A stretch of DNA of 15,081 bases. Source: Lutibacter sp. Lineage in GTDB: Bacteria; Bacteroidota; Bacteroidia; Flavobacteriales; Flavobacteriaceae. The notes beneath the pieces are model-generated. The model did no database searches and had not been told where the DNA came from. It was given only the letters and a program-made list of their open reading frames with translations. The translations under genes were made by a program, and so were the position numbers. The stretch covers positions 1-15,081 of the forward strand of contig NZ_JAKIUR010000060.1 in assembly GCF_021647475.1 (NCBI RefSeq). Reading direction: 5' to 3'. This document shows positions 14,600-15,081 of the stretch, in pieces; the stretch's first letter is position 1; every line of letters starts with the position of its first letter.

Positions 14600-15081
14600 T
14601 ATCCTCATTACAAAATATTTTAGCTAGTAACCCAAATATACATTTTAACTTTCACTATAAAAAACCTCTAAAAAACAAAGTGTAAAAATCAATATGTTTT
14701 AAAATTTTTGTGCTATTATTTTCAATTTTGTAACGATTAAAAAATTAAATGTATATCCGTTTTGTGTCATATTTCCTATTTAATACGTCATGCTGAACCT
14801 GTTTCAGCATCTCATAATTTTTACTAATCACCAATTTATATTGATGAGATCCTGAAACGAACCTGCCTTGCCGACCTTTAGATTTATAAAGTAAAGATTT
14901 TCTTATTTATTAAGTATTTTTACTTTACAAAAAAATTATTGTTATCAGGTGTTTTACAGGGCAAACTCACACTTTTTCTTTGATAAAAGCTAGATAATCA
15001 GTTGATTTATAGTTGTCAAAGTTATTAATTATTTGTATATTATACTGATAATCAATAATTTACATCAATGACATCAAGTAG
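14600..15081. other. 482-bp non-coding stretch downstream of uvrB
   Basis: No convincing gene is present on either strand. It contains a 12-bp inverted repeat (atatacattttaa at 14636-14648 against ttaaatgtatat at 14745-14756, one bulge) enclosing about 100 bp of AT-rich DNA. It also holds the palindrome described at 14787-14860 and a short gtaaag/ctttac inverted pair around 14890-14940. No clear rho-independent terminator with a strong stem and T-run follows uvrB. The last ~120 bp hold a 30-codon minus-strand open stretch bounded by stops, which is too short to call. Confidence 0.5.
14787..14860. repeat. REP-like inverted repeat (GTCATGCTGAAC...type), right end altered
   Basis: The left arm gtttcagcatctcat (14801-14815) pairs with atgagatcctgaaac (14844-14858) at 14 of 15 positions, giving a long hairpin with a 28-bp loop. 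The left arm also folds on itself (atgctgaa 14790-14797 with ttcagcat 14803-14810). I recognise the GTCATGCTGAAC/CTGAAAC pattern as a family of dispersed intergenic palindromes in Bacteroidetes. The usual right end mirrors the left down to a terminal GAC. Here homology stops after ctgaaac and runs into cgaacctgccttgccgac, which looks like part of a second repeat type, so the element is truncated or chimeric. Confidence 0.6.

Noticed and set aside
14967..15059. Minus-strand open stretch of about 30 codons near the right edge
   Set aside because: It is bounded by stops on both sides and has no start codon. The residues look protein-like but the length gives no statistical support, so it may be chance or a degraded gene end.
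1..15081. CRISPR array, tRNA or rRNA genes
   Set aside because: I saw no regularly spaced short repeats, tRNA-like cloverleaf with a TTC-type arm and CCA-compatible acceptor, or rRNA-like conserved stretches on either strand. The cloverleaf-like repeat has no tRNA features.

Overview
The window is AT-rich DNA from a member of the Bacteroidetes, most likely the family Flavobacteriaceae. The evidence is two large secreted proteins with type IX secretion (T9SS) type B C-terminal sorting domains, several exact matches to the Bacteroidetes -7 promoter box (TAnnTTTG), few Shine-Dalgarno sequences, and dispersed palindromes of a kind common in flavobacterial intergenic DNA.

Layout. (1) 1-655: the 3' part of a membrane-anchored AraC-type regulator whose reading frame appears interrupted at base 41. 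(2) 656-843: a convergent intergenic space with a 113-bp imperfect palindrome. (3) 3205-844, leftward: a tight three-gene operon of hotdog thioesterase, membrane-anchored alpha/beta hydrolase and isochorismate synthase. This looks like part of menaquinone synthesis. (4) 3285-3794: a pRiA4b ORF-3/'IS1096 passenger TnpR'-like protein with an acidic tail. (5) 3801-4148 and 7081-7264: two copies of a palindromic element of about 180 bp that predicts a cloverleaf-like fold. They flank a divergent pair of units: an unrecognised 355-residue protein with kinase-like motifs (leftward) and a two-gene ABC exporter (rightward). Copy 1 carries a 168-bp insert. (6) 7308-12581: two tandem T9SS cell-surface or secreted proteins. 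Their C-terminal ~440 residues are colinear and their N-terminal 'heads' are unrelated. (7) 12611-14599: uvrB, with a -7 box so close to its ATG that the mRNA may be leaderless. (8) 14600-15081: non-coding DNA with an inverted-repeat palindrome.

Functionally this is mostly a chromosomal housekeeping and envelope region: quinone synthesis, export, adhesin-like secretion and nucleotide excision repair. I see no defence system, CRISPR, prophage or complete transposon. The least explained items are the cloverleaf-like repeat, the kinase-like protein between its two copies, and the head-swapped pair of T9SS proteins.
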